The position numbers were made by a program, and so were the translations under genes. The notes beneath the pieces are model-generated. The model saw only the letters and a program-made list of their open reading frames with translations. It had not been told where the DNA came from and ran no database searches. This document shows, piece after piece, positions 1-8,840 of a stretch of DNA of 64,000 nucleotides (position 1 is its first letter; each line of letters begins with the position of its first letter). Source of the stretch: a candidate division BRC1 bacterium ADurb.Bin183 (GTDB taxonomy: Bacteria > Sumerlaeota > Sumerlaeia > MWCT01); assembly GCA_002070185.1 (NCBI GenBank), contig MWCT01000001.1, positions 455,110 through 519,109 of the forward strand, given 5' to 3'.

Positions 1-783
1 ATGGCTGTTATGCTTATTGTTGCAGATAAAAAATTCGCCGTGAAGGAAAATCCGCTAATTGATGAAGTGGCGGAGGTTTTGCCCGGCGCGAATTGCGGCG
101 GTTGCGGCTACGCCGGTTGCCGCGCCTTTGCTGAGGAAAAAGTCAAAAACCCCGAAAGCCCCGCCTTCTGTCCTCCCGGCGGCGAAAGGGTAGCGCGCGC
201 CATTGCCGAGCTCATGGGGGTTAAAGCTATATCTTTGAAACCCATGGTTGCCCGTCTTAAATGCTCCGGCACCAATGACGTTTCCGCTCATGTAGGAGAT
301 TATGAGGGCATCAAAGACTGCCGCGCCGCCATGCTGGTTTTTCCGGGTCACAAAATCTGCCCCTATGGCTGCGTCGGTCTTGGCTCTTGCATGCACGCCT
401 GTAAATTTGACGCCATCTCTTTACATAATGGCATTGTCAAAATTGACGAGGAAAAGTGCACGGCGTGCCGCGCCTGCGTCAGCGCTTGCCCCAAGCATCT
501 TATCGAAATGATGCCGAAAGATAGCACAATATATGTCGCCTGCTCCAGCAACGACGGCGGCGGACGCGTACGCACCGCCTGCACTGCCGGCTGCATCGGC
601 TGTAAAAAATGCGAAAAAGTTTGCCCGGTCGAGGCAATCAAGGTTACCGAGTTCCTCTCCAAAGTGGATCAGGATAAATGCATTCAGTGCGGCAAATGCG
701 TCGAGGTCTGCCCCGTGCAGGTCATTCATGACCTTCGTTCTGCCGCTGTTAAAAGCGGGGTGGAAACTCCGGTTGCCGTATAA
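1..783 (+). CDS. rnfB: Electron transport complex subunit RnfB (5' end probably outside window)
   Basis: RnfB is the membrane-anchored ferredoxin-like subunit of the Rnf complex, which couples ferredoxin:NAD+ electron transfer to ion pumping. The N-terminal Fe-S domain is visible as GANCGGCGYAGC followed by FCPPGG. Two pairs of CxxCxxCxxxC-type 4Fe-4S motifs follow in the C-terminal half. The reading frame is open from base 1. RnfB normally begins with a full transmembrane helix, but here only its last residues (VMLIVADKKFAV) precede the Fe-S domain, so the ATG at 1 is probably internal and the true start lies upstream. No other rnf subunit is in view. Family assignment is secure; the start is not. 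Confidence 0.9.
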   Translation: MAVMLIVADKKFAVKENPLIDEVAEVLPGANCGGCGYAGCRAFAEEKVKNPESPAFCPPGGERVARAIAELMGVKAISLKPMVARLKCSGTNDVSAHVGDYEGIKDCRAAMLVFPGHKICPYGCVGLGSCMHACKFDAISLHNGIVKIDEEKCTACRACVSACPKHLIEMMPKDSTIYVACSSNDGGGRVRTACTAGCIGCKKCEKVCPVEAIKVTEFLSKVDQDKCIQCGKCVEVCPVQVIHDLRSAAVKSGVETPVAV

Positions 784-802
784 TCCCATTCAAGACACCG
801 AC

Positions 803-2212
803 ATGCCCCCGACTCTTCAACAGCGCCGCCGTTGGATTATATCCCTTTTCCTTGCTGTGTGGGCGCTCTATGGTATGACGACCAACCTCTGGGATCAGTA
901 TGGCTACAATCTCATGCATGCGGGCGTTGAGGCGATTGCCGAGCGCCGCACCTTTTGTCTGCTTGGAAGCGACACCCCCAAATTCGCCAAAATTGGCGAG
1001 GAAAAGCCAATGCCCGGACGCGACGCCTCGACGGATGTCTTTTTTTATCATGGGCGTCTTTATCCCGTGAAACAGCCGGGGATGTTTTTCCTCGGCGCAA
1101 TTATTTATAAGCCGCTTTCCCTGATGGGGCTCCGATATAATCGCGAATATAATCTCGCCGCCGCCCTCGTTTCATGGCTGACCTCCGGACTTTTGGGCGC
1201 GCTCGCCGTGGCGCTCCTTTTTGCGCAAGCCCTGCGGGAGGGATTGCCGCTCCGCCCTGCCTTGATAGCCGCGCTCTCGCTGGGCATCGGCACAATCTTC
1301 TTTGCCTATGGCGGCGTTCTTCATCATGATTTTATCGCCGGGTGTCTCTTCTTTTTTGCATATTACCTGCTTTATGGGCGCGGATTTCAAACCCCCATTA
1401 ACGCCGGTCATTTTTTATTTGCGGGATTATTAGGCGGATTTGCTGTAACAACTTCCGTTCTCGCGGTCATGTTTGTTGCGCCCTTTGCCGCCGCGGTCAT
1501 CTGGTCAAGAGGATTGCGCCCATTTTTTATCCTCACTTTGGGATTTATTATCGGGCTCATTCCCCTTTTATTTTATGACTGGGCTTGTTTCGGCAATCCC
1601 TTTATGCTCCCCAATGCCGCGGCAAAAGATGTTTACACGCTCCCTCAAATCATCCCATGGAAATCTCTCAAAGAACAATTCTTTTGGTATTTTATTTCTT
1701 GGCGGTCGCTATGGGCTTTTTCGCCCATTTTGATTTTCGCCTTTTGGGGGTTGTGCGCCCGCATCAAAGAGGGCAATCTGAATAAAGATGCGTGGATGCT
1801 TGTGAGCGCCGTGAGCAACCTTTTTCTAACAGTTCCATTTATTCCAAGCAGGGGCGGCTCCGCTTTTGGACCGCGCTACCTCCTGCCCGCCGTGCCGCTG
1901 TTGGCTGTGGGCGTATTGCCGATTTTGCAGAAATTTGAATCATGGCGCAAGGAATTGCCAAGACCTCTTCGGCAGTTGGTTTGGGCGCTTTTTGGTTTGG
2001 CATTCAGCATGAGCGTTGCGATTTGTTTTTCAGGAGCATTGCGCGGCAGCATGCACGGCATGGACGTCCATCCTTATTATTACCGTTTGACTGTCGCCTT
2101 AGGGCTTTCCTCTATTCTGGAAACCCCCGGCGCGTTTCCCCTGCTTTATCCGCTTATCTTTCTTACCGCCGCCGTTTTTTTCTTTTTCCCGCGGCAAAAA
2201 CAGGAAAGTTAA
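803..2212 (+). CDS. Polytopic membrane protein, GT39/ArnT-like
   Basis: About 469 residues with roughly ten hydrophobic segments, starting MPPTLQQRRRWIISLF. The large first loop contains DVFFYHGRLYPVKQPG, and the overall layout resembles membrane glycosyltransferases of the GT-C fold (GT39 or ArnT type), which use lipid-linked sugar donors. The frame is open further upstream, overlapping rnfB, but that stretch is low-quality Ala/Pro/Ser sequence. The first membrane segment starts just after the ATG at 803, so I chose that start although no clear ribosome binding site precedes it. It lies 20 bases after rnfB. The specific donor and acceptor cannot be read from sequence, and a non-enzymatic membrane protein is possible. 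Confidence 0.6.
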   Translation: MPPTLQQRRRWIISLFLAVWALYGMTTNLWDQYGYNLMHAGVEAIAERRTFCLLGSDTPKFAKIGEEKPMPGRDASTDVFFYHGRLYPVKQPGMFFLGAIIYKPLSLMGLRYNREYNLAAALVSWLTSGLLGALAVALLFAQALREGLPLRPALIAALSLGIGTIFFAYGGVLHHDFIAGCLFFFAYYLLYGRGFQTPINAGHFLFAGLLGGFAVTTSVLAVMFVAPFAAAVIWSRGLRPFFILTLGFIIGLIPLLFYDWACFGNPFMLPNAAAKDVYTLPQIIPWKSLKEQFFWYFISWRSLWAFSPILIFAFWGLCARIKEGNLNKDAWMLVSAVSNLFLTVPFIPSRGGSAFGPRYLLPAVPLLAVGVLPILQKFESWRKELPRPLRQLVWALFGLAFSMSVAICFSGALRGSMHGMDVHPYYYRLTVALGLSSILETPGAFPLLYPLIFLTAAVFFFFPRQKQES

Positions 2213-2610
2213 CCCATTTTTCCTTGCCATATATTTGTATTCATTTCACCAACCAATTTGACGCCAATCCATATTTAGGCGGCGTTAAAAAAAATGTTCG
2301 CATGTTTCGCACGGGCATAATGCCCTATTCTGCAGAAGAAATGCTCGAGCCTATCTTCATACTGCATGCCCTGAATCGTTCCTATCAAATTTGTCGGAAG
2401 AAAAAAATACGCCGATTGACAAAATGAATGCCCTGAATCGAAGGCAATATTAACCTACGTATAAGGAAATATTTCCTGAAAAATGCCGTGATATGGCTTT
2501 TATACGGCAATCGTTCCTTTACTCGCTTTTTTTGTTTGCACCTAAAATCGTATCCGCTGATAAGAAACCGCTTTTTTATGACATAAGTTGTTTGGGAGAA
2601 AAATTGAAAA
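2213..2610. other. Intergenic region upstream of gdhA
   Basis: About 400 bases without a convincing gene. The only notable structure is a 13-base direct repeat, ATGCCCTGAATCG, at 2366-2378 and 2428-2440. A TTGACA at 2416-2421 has no -10 box at a usable distance. The repeat could be an operator for gdhA or a relic, and neither is demonstrable from one copy of the locus. Confidence 0.5.
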
Positions 2611-3957
2611 ATGGCAAAAGAATATATTAATCGAGTTATGGAAATTATCGTTCAACGCAACCCCCGCGAATATGAATTCCATCAGGCAGTCAAGGAGGTG
2701 CTGGATTCTTTGGAGCCCGCGCTCGACCGCCATCCTTGTTATGAAAAATATAAAATCCTTGAACGCCTGACCGAGCCAGAACGCGTGATTGTGTTTCGCG
2801 TCCCATGGGTTGACGACAATGGCGAGTATCGGGTGAACCGCGGCTTCCGCGTAGAATTCAACTGCGCCATCGGTCCCTATAAAGGCGGTTTGCGATTCCA
2901 CCCCAGCGTTAATCTTGGCATCATGAAATTTCTCGGCTTTGAGCAAATTTTGAAAAACGCCCTGACCACACTTTACATGGGCGGCGCAAAGGGCGGCGCG
3001 GATTTTGACCCCAAAGGCAAATCCGAGCGCGAGATGATGATTTTCTGCCAGTCCTTTATGACGGAACTCTATCGCCATATCGGTCCCGCCACGGACGTTC
3101 CCGCCGGCGATATCGGCGTGGGCAGGCGCGAACTGGGTTACATGTTCGGACAATATAAACGCATTACAAACCAATTCAATGGCGCCCTAACCGGCAAAAG
3201 TCTCAACTGGGGCGGCTCCCAACTCCGCCCGGAAGCCACCGGCTACGGCTGCGTTTATTTCGCGCGCGAAATGTTGAAAACGCGCGGCGAGGAATTCAAA
3301 GGCAAAACATGCGTTATTTCCGGCGCTGGAAACGTTTCTCAGTTCACAGCGGAAAAATTAATCCAACTCGGCGCTAAAGTGGTCAGCCTTTCCGACTCCA
3401 ATGGTGTCATCCACGACCCTGCGGGCATTGACGCCGAAAAACTTGCATGGGTGATGGACTTGAAAAATAAACGGCGCGGACGTATCAGAGAATACACCGA
3501 AAAATATCCTAATGCCGCCTATCGGGAAAAAGCCAACCCTTGGGATATCCCATGCGATTGCGCCTTTCCTTGCGCAACACAGAATGAAATTGAGGAAATT
3601 GACGCCAAAAATCTCATAAAAAACGGGTGCTATCTTGTAGCGGAAGGGGCAAACATGCCCTCCACTCCAGCCGCTATCAGAGTCTTTCAAAAAGCCAAAA
3701 TTCTATACGGACCCGGCAAGGCGGCAAATGCCGGCGGCGTTGCGGTCTCCGGTCTGGAAATGGCGCAAAACGCCCAGTTCATACATTGGAGCCGCGAGTA
3801 TGTGGATTCCAAACTTCAAGACCTCATGAAAGAAATTCACGATAACTCTTGGCGACGCGCTGAAGAATATGGTTCTGTCGGCGATTATGTTGTCGGAGCA
3901 AATATCTCAGGCTTTCTCAAAGTCGCCGACGCCATGATCGAGCAGGGGCTTGTGTAA
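2611..3957 (+). CDS. gdhA: NADP-specific glutamate dehydrogenase
   Basis: The enzyme catalyses reductive amination of 2-oxoglutarate by ammonia to glutamate in the cytoplasm. At 448 residues it matches the hexameric bacterial GDH family. IGPYKGGLRFHP (about 88-99) and GGAKGGADFDPKGKSE carry the substrate and catalytic lysines, with catalytic Lys at about 127. PAGDIGVG follows near 165. The dinucleotide domain shows GAGNVSQF near 240. The start is set by a purine-rich GGGAGAAAAA upstream of the ATG. Both neighbours are separated from it, so it appears monocistronic. The alanine in GGAKGG replaces the glycine common in enteric enzymes and is not expected to matter. Confidence 0.96.
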   Translation: MAKEYINRVMEIIVQRNPREYEFHQAVKEVLDSLEPALDRHPCYEKYKILERLTEPERVIVFRVPWVDDNGEYRVNRGFRVEFNCAIGPYKGGLRFHPSVNLGIMKFLGFEQILKNALTTLYMGGAKGGADFDPKGKSEREMMIFCQSFMTELYRHIGPATDVPAGDIGVGRRELGYMFGQYKRITNQFNGALTGKSLNWGGSQLRPEATGYGCVYFAREMLKTRGEEFKGKTCVISGAGNVSQFTAEKLIQLGAKVVSLSDSNGVIHDPAGIDAEKLAWVMDLKNKRRGRIREYTEKYPNAAYREKANPWDIPCDCAFPCATQNEIEEIDAKNLIKNGCYLVAEGANMPSTPAAIRVFQKAKILYGPGKAANAGGVAVSGLEMAQNAQFIHWSREYVDSKLQDLMKEIHDNSWRRAEEYGSVGDYVVGANISGFLKVADAMIEQGLV

Positions 3958-4023
3958 GCATTAAAAAGGCGGGTTTCTTTAATATGGCAGGTCGCCGCCG
4001 CAAAGAAGGCAGCGATTCGATAT

Positions 4024-5964
4024 TCACGATTTATCATCTGCCCAAGGGGTGATGAGCGCGCAGCATGTTTCATCGAATCGAATGGCATAACGACGCTTCT
4101 GCGCCATTTTAACAATTTCGTCTCCCGGAAATGCGATACCGTCAAAACCGTGTTTGAGCGCGAGCATTTCCAGTTTTTTCTGATAATTCCCCGCCGGTTT
4201 GGCGCAACCCAAATAGAGCGGGATTTCAGGAAAGGCGCTCCTTGCCGCATCAAAAAAACGATTCACCTCCGTCAGCGGCATAGGGGAGGCGCCCGCCATT
4301 GCCGTGTGCGGCAGCGGCATCAGAAACACAATCACCAGCGATTTGAGCCGGCGTCCTTTGAGTATATCAAGCAATTCTGCCGAATCCTTGCCGTCTTCAT
4401 TCAAACCTAAAAGGATGTGCGGAGAAATCGGCAGAGAATGCTCTTCAAGCAGAAGAAGCGAAGATTTGATATCCTCAATCGTTTTATTTTTCAGATGATA
4501 AATCTTTTGAAGGACATCTGTATTGACGATGTCCACCATCACGGCATCAACGCCTGTCGGGGCGAGCGCGCTTGCAAATGCGGGGTTTGCCAGTTTGGTA
4601 TGCACGGTGAGCAAAAGCCCCAGCTCCCTTTTGATTCTGGCAAGAATTTCGGAAAATTCTTCAATGGGCAGAATGCCGTCCGCGCTGCATCCGCCGGAGA
4701 TTAGCATCCCCTTTCCGCCGCGCGCCGCCAGATTCCGCGCCATTTCCCAGAGCGCCTCCGGCGTTGTTGCCTTTGGCATTTGCGCAAGCAGTTTTGCCTC
4801 GCAATGAGAGCATAAAAGATGGCACCTCGTCCCGGTTACGGATACACCGATAAAAGAGCTCCCGTTCCGATTTGAATAGCTATCAGAATGAAATTGTTTG
4901 GTATTCGGCACGCTGAAAACGATGGAACGCTTGCGGCGCGGTTTTGGATTTAATTGCTGCCGTATCAAAGCAATATCTTCTTTGGTCGGCTCAAAGGGGT
5001 AATTCCGCACTTCGGGTCCCGGACGCGAATTTCCATACGGGCGATTGCAATCCACCTTGCCCCCGCAATTGCGGCAGCCTCGCGTCATAAAAGGCTTGCC
5101 CGAGTCAATCACCCAGTCGAGGACGTTCTTCGACACGCCGAAATCAATAATCTGTTCCGTTTCCGGATCAAAATCGAAGTTCTGATAATAAGAATAACCA
5201 TCGTCAATCAGATGACAGGCAATCTGAACGCGGCGATAAAAATCCAAAGGCGGCGGCTCATCCTTGCCCATCCCCGTTCCCTGCTCTGGGTAAAATGAAA
5301 AAAGATGATTGCACGCCCCCATATCCTTCACGCGCTGGAATATACGAACCAGATCCTGCTCAGTCTCGCCCAGTCCGCAGATGATATGCATTCCCACGTT
5401 CATCTTGCCGAATATCTCAATCGCCTCTTCAAACCTCTGCCAGTAAACATCCCACTTGTGGGGACCTGTCACCCCCGCCCCGCGCCGCTCCTCAAAAATT
5501 TCCGGCGATGCGGCGTCAATGGCGATGCCGATTTTATCCACGCCCGCTTTTTGCAATTCTTTCAAATATTTCTCATCCGTAATAGTCGGCGAGAGCAGGA
5601 CTGAAACCGGCTGCGGTGTTTCATTCACGAGGCGCTCGGTAAGAAAAAGGGTGTCTTCTATGGCGCGGAAATGCACAACCATCGAAATACATGTCCGGCG
5701 CGCAACTGAGGAAGTTTGCAGACCGGCGATGATGTCGTCCATTGCATGAACAGGCCATGGGACGCGGATGAATGTCCGCTCATCGGCAATGCGCGAGCGC
5801 GAAAGTCCGCAATAAGCGCAATTCGCTTTGCAGCCGTCTGAATAATGAAGCAGCAAATTCACGCAGGTCATTTTCGCATCGCGCCAGAATCGCCCCCGCG
5901 CCAGCCCAAGCGTCATGGCTGCTGCCAGCGAGATTTTCACATATTCCGGACTTTCCCGCTCCAT
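4024..5964 (-). CDS. Double radical-SAM protein, LipS1/LipS2-like fusion candidate
   Basis: The protein has 646 residues and two complete biotin-synthase-like radical SAM halves. The first has CKANCAYC with Cys45, Cys49 and Cys52, and a further cysteine group, CRNCGGKVDC, near 297-306. The second has CHLLCSHC with Cys381, Cys385 and Cys388, followed by GMLISGGCSADG. Each triad would bind a 4Fe-4S cluster that cleaves S-adenosylmethionine. The second half resembles the uncharacterised biotin-synthase homologue group. The pair recalls LipS1 and LipS2, which together insert sulfur into octanoyl groups to make lipoate, but no lipoate ligase lies nearby, so this function is inference. A TTG at 5988 is an alternative start; I prefer the ATG at 5964. 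Confidence 0.75.
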   Translation of the reverse strand: MERESPEYVKISLAAAMTLGLARGRFWRDAKMTCVNLLLHYSDGCKANCAYCGLSRSRIADERTFIRVPWPVHAMDDIIAGLQTSSVARRTCISMVVHFRAIEDTLFLTERLVNETPQPVSVLLSPTITDEKYLKELQKAGVDKIGIAIDAASPEIFEERRGAGVTGPHKWDVYWQRFEEAIEIFGKMNVGMHIICGLGETEQDLVRIFQRVKDMGACNHLFSFYPEQGTGMGKDEPPPLDFYRRVQIACHLIDDGYSYYQNFDFDPETEQIIDFGVSKNVLDWVIDSGKPFMTRGCRNCGGKVDCNRPYGNSRPGPEVRNYPFEPTKEDIALIRQQLNPKPRRKRSIVFSVPNTKQFHSDSYSNRNGSSFIGVSVTGTRCHLLCSHCEAKLLAQMPKATTPEALWEMARNLAARGGKGMLISGGCSADGILPIEEFSEILARIKRELGLLLTVHTKLANPAFASALAPTGVDAVMVDIVNTDVLQKIYHLKNKTIEDIKSSLLLLEEHSLPISPHILLGLNEDGKDSAELLDILKGRRLKSLVIVFLMPLPHTAMAGASPMPLTEVNRFFDAARSAFPEIPLYLGCAKPAGNYQKKLEMLALKHGFDGIAFPGDEIVKMAQKRRYAIRFDETCCALITPWADDKS

Positions 5965-6036
5965 AAGATTACACCGCTCTGTTCGCAAATATTACATGAA
6001 ACATACCGCGCTCATTTTAGCGCTTGCAAGAAAATA

Positions 6037-6079
6037 TAAAACCCCGCAGCGCCCTTTTGAACAGAACTTCTGCGGGGCT
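6037..6079 (-). terminator. Rho-independent terminator behind tRNA-Val
   Basis: An 8-bp stem, CCCCGCAG at 6042-6049 with CTGCGGGG at 6070-6077, is followed on the minus strand by TTTTAT. It begins 9 bases past the 3' end of tRNA-Val and so probably ends that transcript. Confidence 0.75.
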
Positions 6080-6085
6080 TATATA

Positions 6086-6162
6086 TGGTGGGTAATACAG
6101 GACTCGAACCTGTGACCTTCGGCATGTGAGGCCGACGCTCTAACCAACTGAGCTAATCACCC
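6086..6162 (-). tRNA. tRNA-Val (anticodon CAC)
   Basis: A 77-nt cloverleaf. The acceptor stem GGGTGAT pairs with ATTACCC, with a discriminator A and an encoded CCA at 6086-6088. The D arm is GCTC/GAGC, the anticodon loop is CTCACAT with anticodon CAC, and the T arm carries GGTTCGAGTCC. It stands alone, with a promoter-like sequence upstream and a terminator downstream. Confidence 0.95.
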
Positions 6163-6192
6163 GCGAATTCTATCAGCGCAACAAGTGAAAAG

Positions 6193-6222
6193 AATATATC
6201 TCCGCCGCTCCATCCAACGCAA
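6193..6222 (-). promoter_or_regulatory. Putative promoter of tRNA-Val
   Basis: On the minus strand TTGCGT (6217-6222) and TATATT (6193-6198) are 18 bases apart, about 30 bases before the mature 5' end of tRNA-Val. The -10 box is close to consensus and the -35 box is a 4/6 match. Confidence 0.45.
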
Positions 6223-6297
6223 GAAAAATCTTTAACCTTTCTTCCTTGCGCTGCGCATCCGCCCCTCATTATTGATTATCGTAATGAGGTTATTTAT

Positions 6298-7509
6298 ATG
6301 ACATATCTCCGTTTCGGAATTCATCTGCTCTTAATTTTGGCGCTGAATTATTGGATTCTTTCCTTTTTCTTTTACAGAAAATTGAAGCGCGCCGTCCCGC
6401 ATCTTGAAAAACTCGAACTACCGCTACCGCCAAAGCCGCCGCTTGTCTCCGTCATCATGCCCGCCTGCAACGAAGCCGACCACCTTGAACTCGCCGTCCT
6501 TTCCAGGCTCAAAAGCGATTATCCCAATGCGGAATTTATCCTCGTGGACGATCGCTCTACAGATGCCACGCTGCAAATTGTCAACCGCCTTGCCGCCCAA
6601 TTTCCCAACCTTCGCATCATCCGCATCTCGGAACTGCCCGATGGCTGGCTCGGCAAAGTGCACGCCCTCCAAAAAGGCTTGGAAGCCGCTAACGGGGAAT
6701 GGATTCTCTTCACCGACGCGGATGTTTATTTCTCGCCGGATCTCCTCTCCCGCAGCATGGCTTATTGCCTCTCCCGCGATAAAGACCACCTTGCCCTCCT
6801 GCCCCAATTTCTGACATCAAGCCTGCTGTTGGACACAGTCATTTCGCATTTTATGCGTCTATTGTGTCTTATGGGGCGTTTATCAAAGGTCGAGGAACCC
6901 CGCTCAGGCGCGGCGGTTGGCGCGGGCGCATTCAGCCTCTTTCGGCGCAGCGCCCTCGAGCGCACATCTGGATTGGAATGGCTGCGTCTTGAAGTCATAG
7001 ACGATATTGCTCTGGGGCAGATGCTCAAATATAACGGCGCTCGGCAGGCGGTTGCCAGCGGTATCGGATTGTTAAAGGTGCAATTCTACCCATCGCTCAA
7101 AGCCATGGCGCGCGGCATGGAAAAAAACGCCTTCGCCGCCGCCGGCGAATTTAAACCCTTTCGATTAATCGCAAACGTTGCCGCGCTTTTCATACTTGAG
7201 ATGTCGCCTTTCATCGCTTTTTTGCCCTGTTGGCATCCTCTGATGAGACTGGCGGGCGCGGCGACGCTCCTCATCTCGATAATCGTCTCTATACTGGTAA
7301 ATAAATGGATGCGCCAGACCGTTTATTCAGCCTTCCTCTGGCCCCTCGGCACTATCTTCATGACGCTATTCACGCTGCGTTCGGGATTTCTTGCCTTGCG
7401 GCGCGGCGGCATAATCTGGCGCGGAACGCTTTATCCCCTTGCATTGCTGCGCGCCCATCGCCGCTTTTCCCCCCGCTGGCGCGCTGAGCCGAATAATAGG
7501 CATTCATAA
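6298..7509 (+). CDS. Membrane-associated family 2 glycosyltransferase
   Basis: 403 residues with an N-terminal membrane helix, a GT2 catalytic domain and about three C-terminal membrane helices. Visible motifs are VSVIMPACNEADH (start of the GT-A fold), LVDDRST (nucleotide-binding aspartates), FTDADV (DxD metal site), and IDDIALG as the likely catalytic-base region. The layout resembles CrtQ or HpnB-like glycosyltransferases acting on lipid or carotenoid acceptors at the inner membrane. No carotenoid or hopanoid genes are in the window, so the acceptor stays unknown. It is transcribed away from tRNA-Val and ends against the cysK terminator. Confidence 0.85.
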   Translation: MTYLRFGIHLLLILALNYWILSFFFYRKLKRAVPHLEKLELPLPPKPPLVSVIMPACNEADHLELAVLSRLKSDYPNAEFILVDDRSTDATLQIVNRLAAQFPNLRIIRISELPDGWLGKVHALQKGLEAANGEWILFTDADVYFSPDLLSRSMAYCLSRDKDHLALLPQFLTSSLLLDTVISHFMRLLCLMGRLSKVEEPRSGAAVGAGAFSLFRRSALERTSGLEWLRLEVIDDIALGQMLKYNGARQAVASGIGLLKVQFYPSLKAMARGMEKNAFAAAGEFKPFRLIANVAALFILEMSPFIAFLPCWHPLMRLAGAATLLISIIVSILVNKWMRQTVYSAFLWPLGTIFMTLFTLRSGFLALRRGGIIWRGTLYPLALLRAHRRFSPRWRAEPNNRHS

Positions 7510-7550
7510 AAAAAACGCCGAATGTCCATTGTTTGAAAATGGATGGCGTC
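7508..7550 (-). terminator. Terminator downstream of cysK
   Basis: An imperfect hairpin pairs ACGCC (7515-7519) with GGCGT (7545-7549), and TCCATT (7525-7530) with AATGGA (7538-7543). On the minus strand it is followed by a run of T. It may also stop the converging glycosyltransferase transcript. Confidence 0.65.
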
Positions 7551-7570
7551 AAAATAGTAAAAGTATTTTT

Positions 7571-8476
7571 TCAGATGAGACTTGTTGAAAAGTATCGCTC
7601 TACGCGGTCGGGGAGGATGGTCACAATATTTTTCCCCTGTCCCATTTTTTTTGAAAGGGCGATGGCAGACCAGACGTTTGCGCCGGAGGATGTTCCCACC
7701 AAAACGCCTTCCTTCTGCGCAAGCTCCCGCGCCATATAGACGGCGTCTTCGTCCGTCACAGTGATAACGTCGTCAATCAGCGAGGTGTCTAAAACAGGGG
7801 GGATGAAGCCGTCGCCGATGCCCTGAATCTGATGCAGCTCGGGTTCGTGACCTAAAAGCGCCGCCGAGTTGCTCGGTTCCACCGCCACAATTTTAATATC
7901 GGGATTTTTTTCTTTCAGGTATTTGCCGACGCCGCCGAGCGTTCCGCCGCTGCCCACGCCCGCCACAAAAGCATCCACCTCGCCTTCCATCTGATTCCAG
8001 ATTTCAGGCGCGGTGTTCAGATAATGGGCTTCGGGATTCCATGGATTTTCGAACTGCTGCGGGAGGTAAACATCCGGGCGGGAGGCTTTAATTTCCAACG
8101 CTTTTTCCACCGCGCCCGAGATACTTTTTTCCTTAGGCGTGAGAACCAATTCTGCCCCAAGCGCGCGAATGATTTTCTTGCGCTCTTCGCTCATATCCTC
8201 CGGCATGACGATGATGACTTTATAACCGCGCCGCACGCCGGCGAGGGCAAAGCCGATGCCTGTGTTGCCGGATGTCGGCTCTACGATAACGGCGCCTTTT
8301 TTCAAAAAACCCGATTCTTCCGCGCGCTCGATGATGTGTTTGGCAATGCGGTCTTTAATGCTGCCGCCGGGATTTAAAAACTCCGCTTTGGCATAAACAT
8401 TGCCCGCACCCAAATCCGAAAGCCTTATCATCGGCGTTTTGCCTATTGTGTTTAGGATGTGGGTTATGAATTCCAT
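7571..8476 (-). CDS. cysK: Cysteine synthase (O-acetylserine sulfhydrylase)
   Basis: This PLP enzyme makes cysteine from O-acetylserine and sulfide. At 301 residues it is the usual CysK/CysM size. The PLP lysine is Lys41 in NPGGSIKDR, the substrate loop is PTSGNTG, and the phosphate-binding loop is GVGSGGTLGG. The C-terminal PDRVERY is typical of the family. It is the last gene before a terminator and lies downstream of a zinc ribbon protein and an EIIA-type regulator on the same strand. Nothing nearby (cysE or a riboswitch) shows how it is regulated. CysM or cystathionine beta-synthase-like variants cannot be fully excluded. Confidence 0.93.
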   Translation of the reverse strand: MEFITHILNTIGKTPMIRLSDLGAGNVYAKAEFLNPGGSIKDRIAKHIIERAEESGFLKKGAVIVEPTSGNTGIGFALAGVRRGYKVIIVMPEDMSEERKKIIRALGAELVLTPKEKSISGAVEKALEIKASRPDVYLPQQFENPWNPEAHYLNTAPEIWNQMEGEVDAFVAGVGSGGTLGGVGKYLKEKNPDIKIVAVEPSNSAALLGHEPELHQIQGIGDGFIPPVLDTSLIDDVITVTDEDAVYMARELAQKEGVLVGTSSGANVWSAIALSKKMGQGKNIVTILPDRVERYFSTSLI

Positions 8477-8537
8477 TGGATGCAGCGGGGCTTTTCTAAT
8501 TGAATTGGCAGTTCACGATTGGCTGAAAAATAAAAGG

Positions 8538-8813
8538 TTATACTTCTTCGTAAAAAATAATACGACCGCAATGCTCGCAAATGTCATTGCCGTCGCCTGT
8601 CTCAATGTCCTGACGCTTGGCGGTCGAAAGCGCCATCCAGCAGCCGGTGCAGACGCCCGCGCGCAGTTCCACAATCGGGTTTTGATAGCGTCGGCTGATT
8701 GTCTGACAATAGCGAATCATTTCTGGGCTGAGATTTAATTGATGCATCTCCGCTTCCAGAGTGGAACGCCCGCCGCCGTATTTGGTCTCCGTTAACATTG
8801 GATTCCCAGACAT
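8538..8813 (-). CDS. Short C4-type zinc ribbon protein
   Basis: 91 residues, with a helical N-terminal half and a C-terminal zinc ribbon formed by VCTGC and DICEHCGR, as in the terminal domain of the C4-type zinc ribbon (DUF164-like) family. Those relatives usually carry a long coiled coil in front, while this one keeps only about 45 residues, so it is a short form. AAAGGAG precedes the ATG. It sits between the HTH-EIIA regulator and cysK with a 27-base gap to the former, suggesting cotranscription. Its role is unknown; nucleic-acid or protein binding is the usual expectation. Confidence 0.75.
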   Translation of the reverse strand: MSGNPMLTETKYGGGRSTLEAEMHQLNLSPEMIRYCQTISRRYQNPIVELRAGVCTGCWMALSTAKRQDIETGDGNDICEHCGRIIFYEEV

Positions 8814-8840
8814 TTTTTTACTCCTTTATATTAAAAGCAA

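Noticed and set aside
2416..2450. Sigma70 promoter for gdhA
   Set aside because: TTGACA is present, but the nearest AT-rich -10 candidate is 23 bases away.
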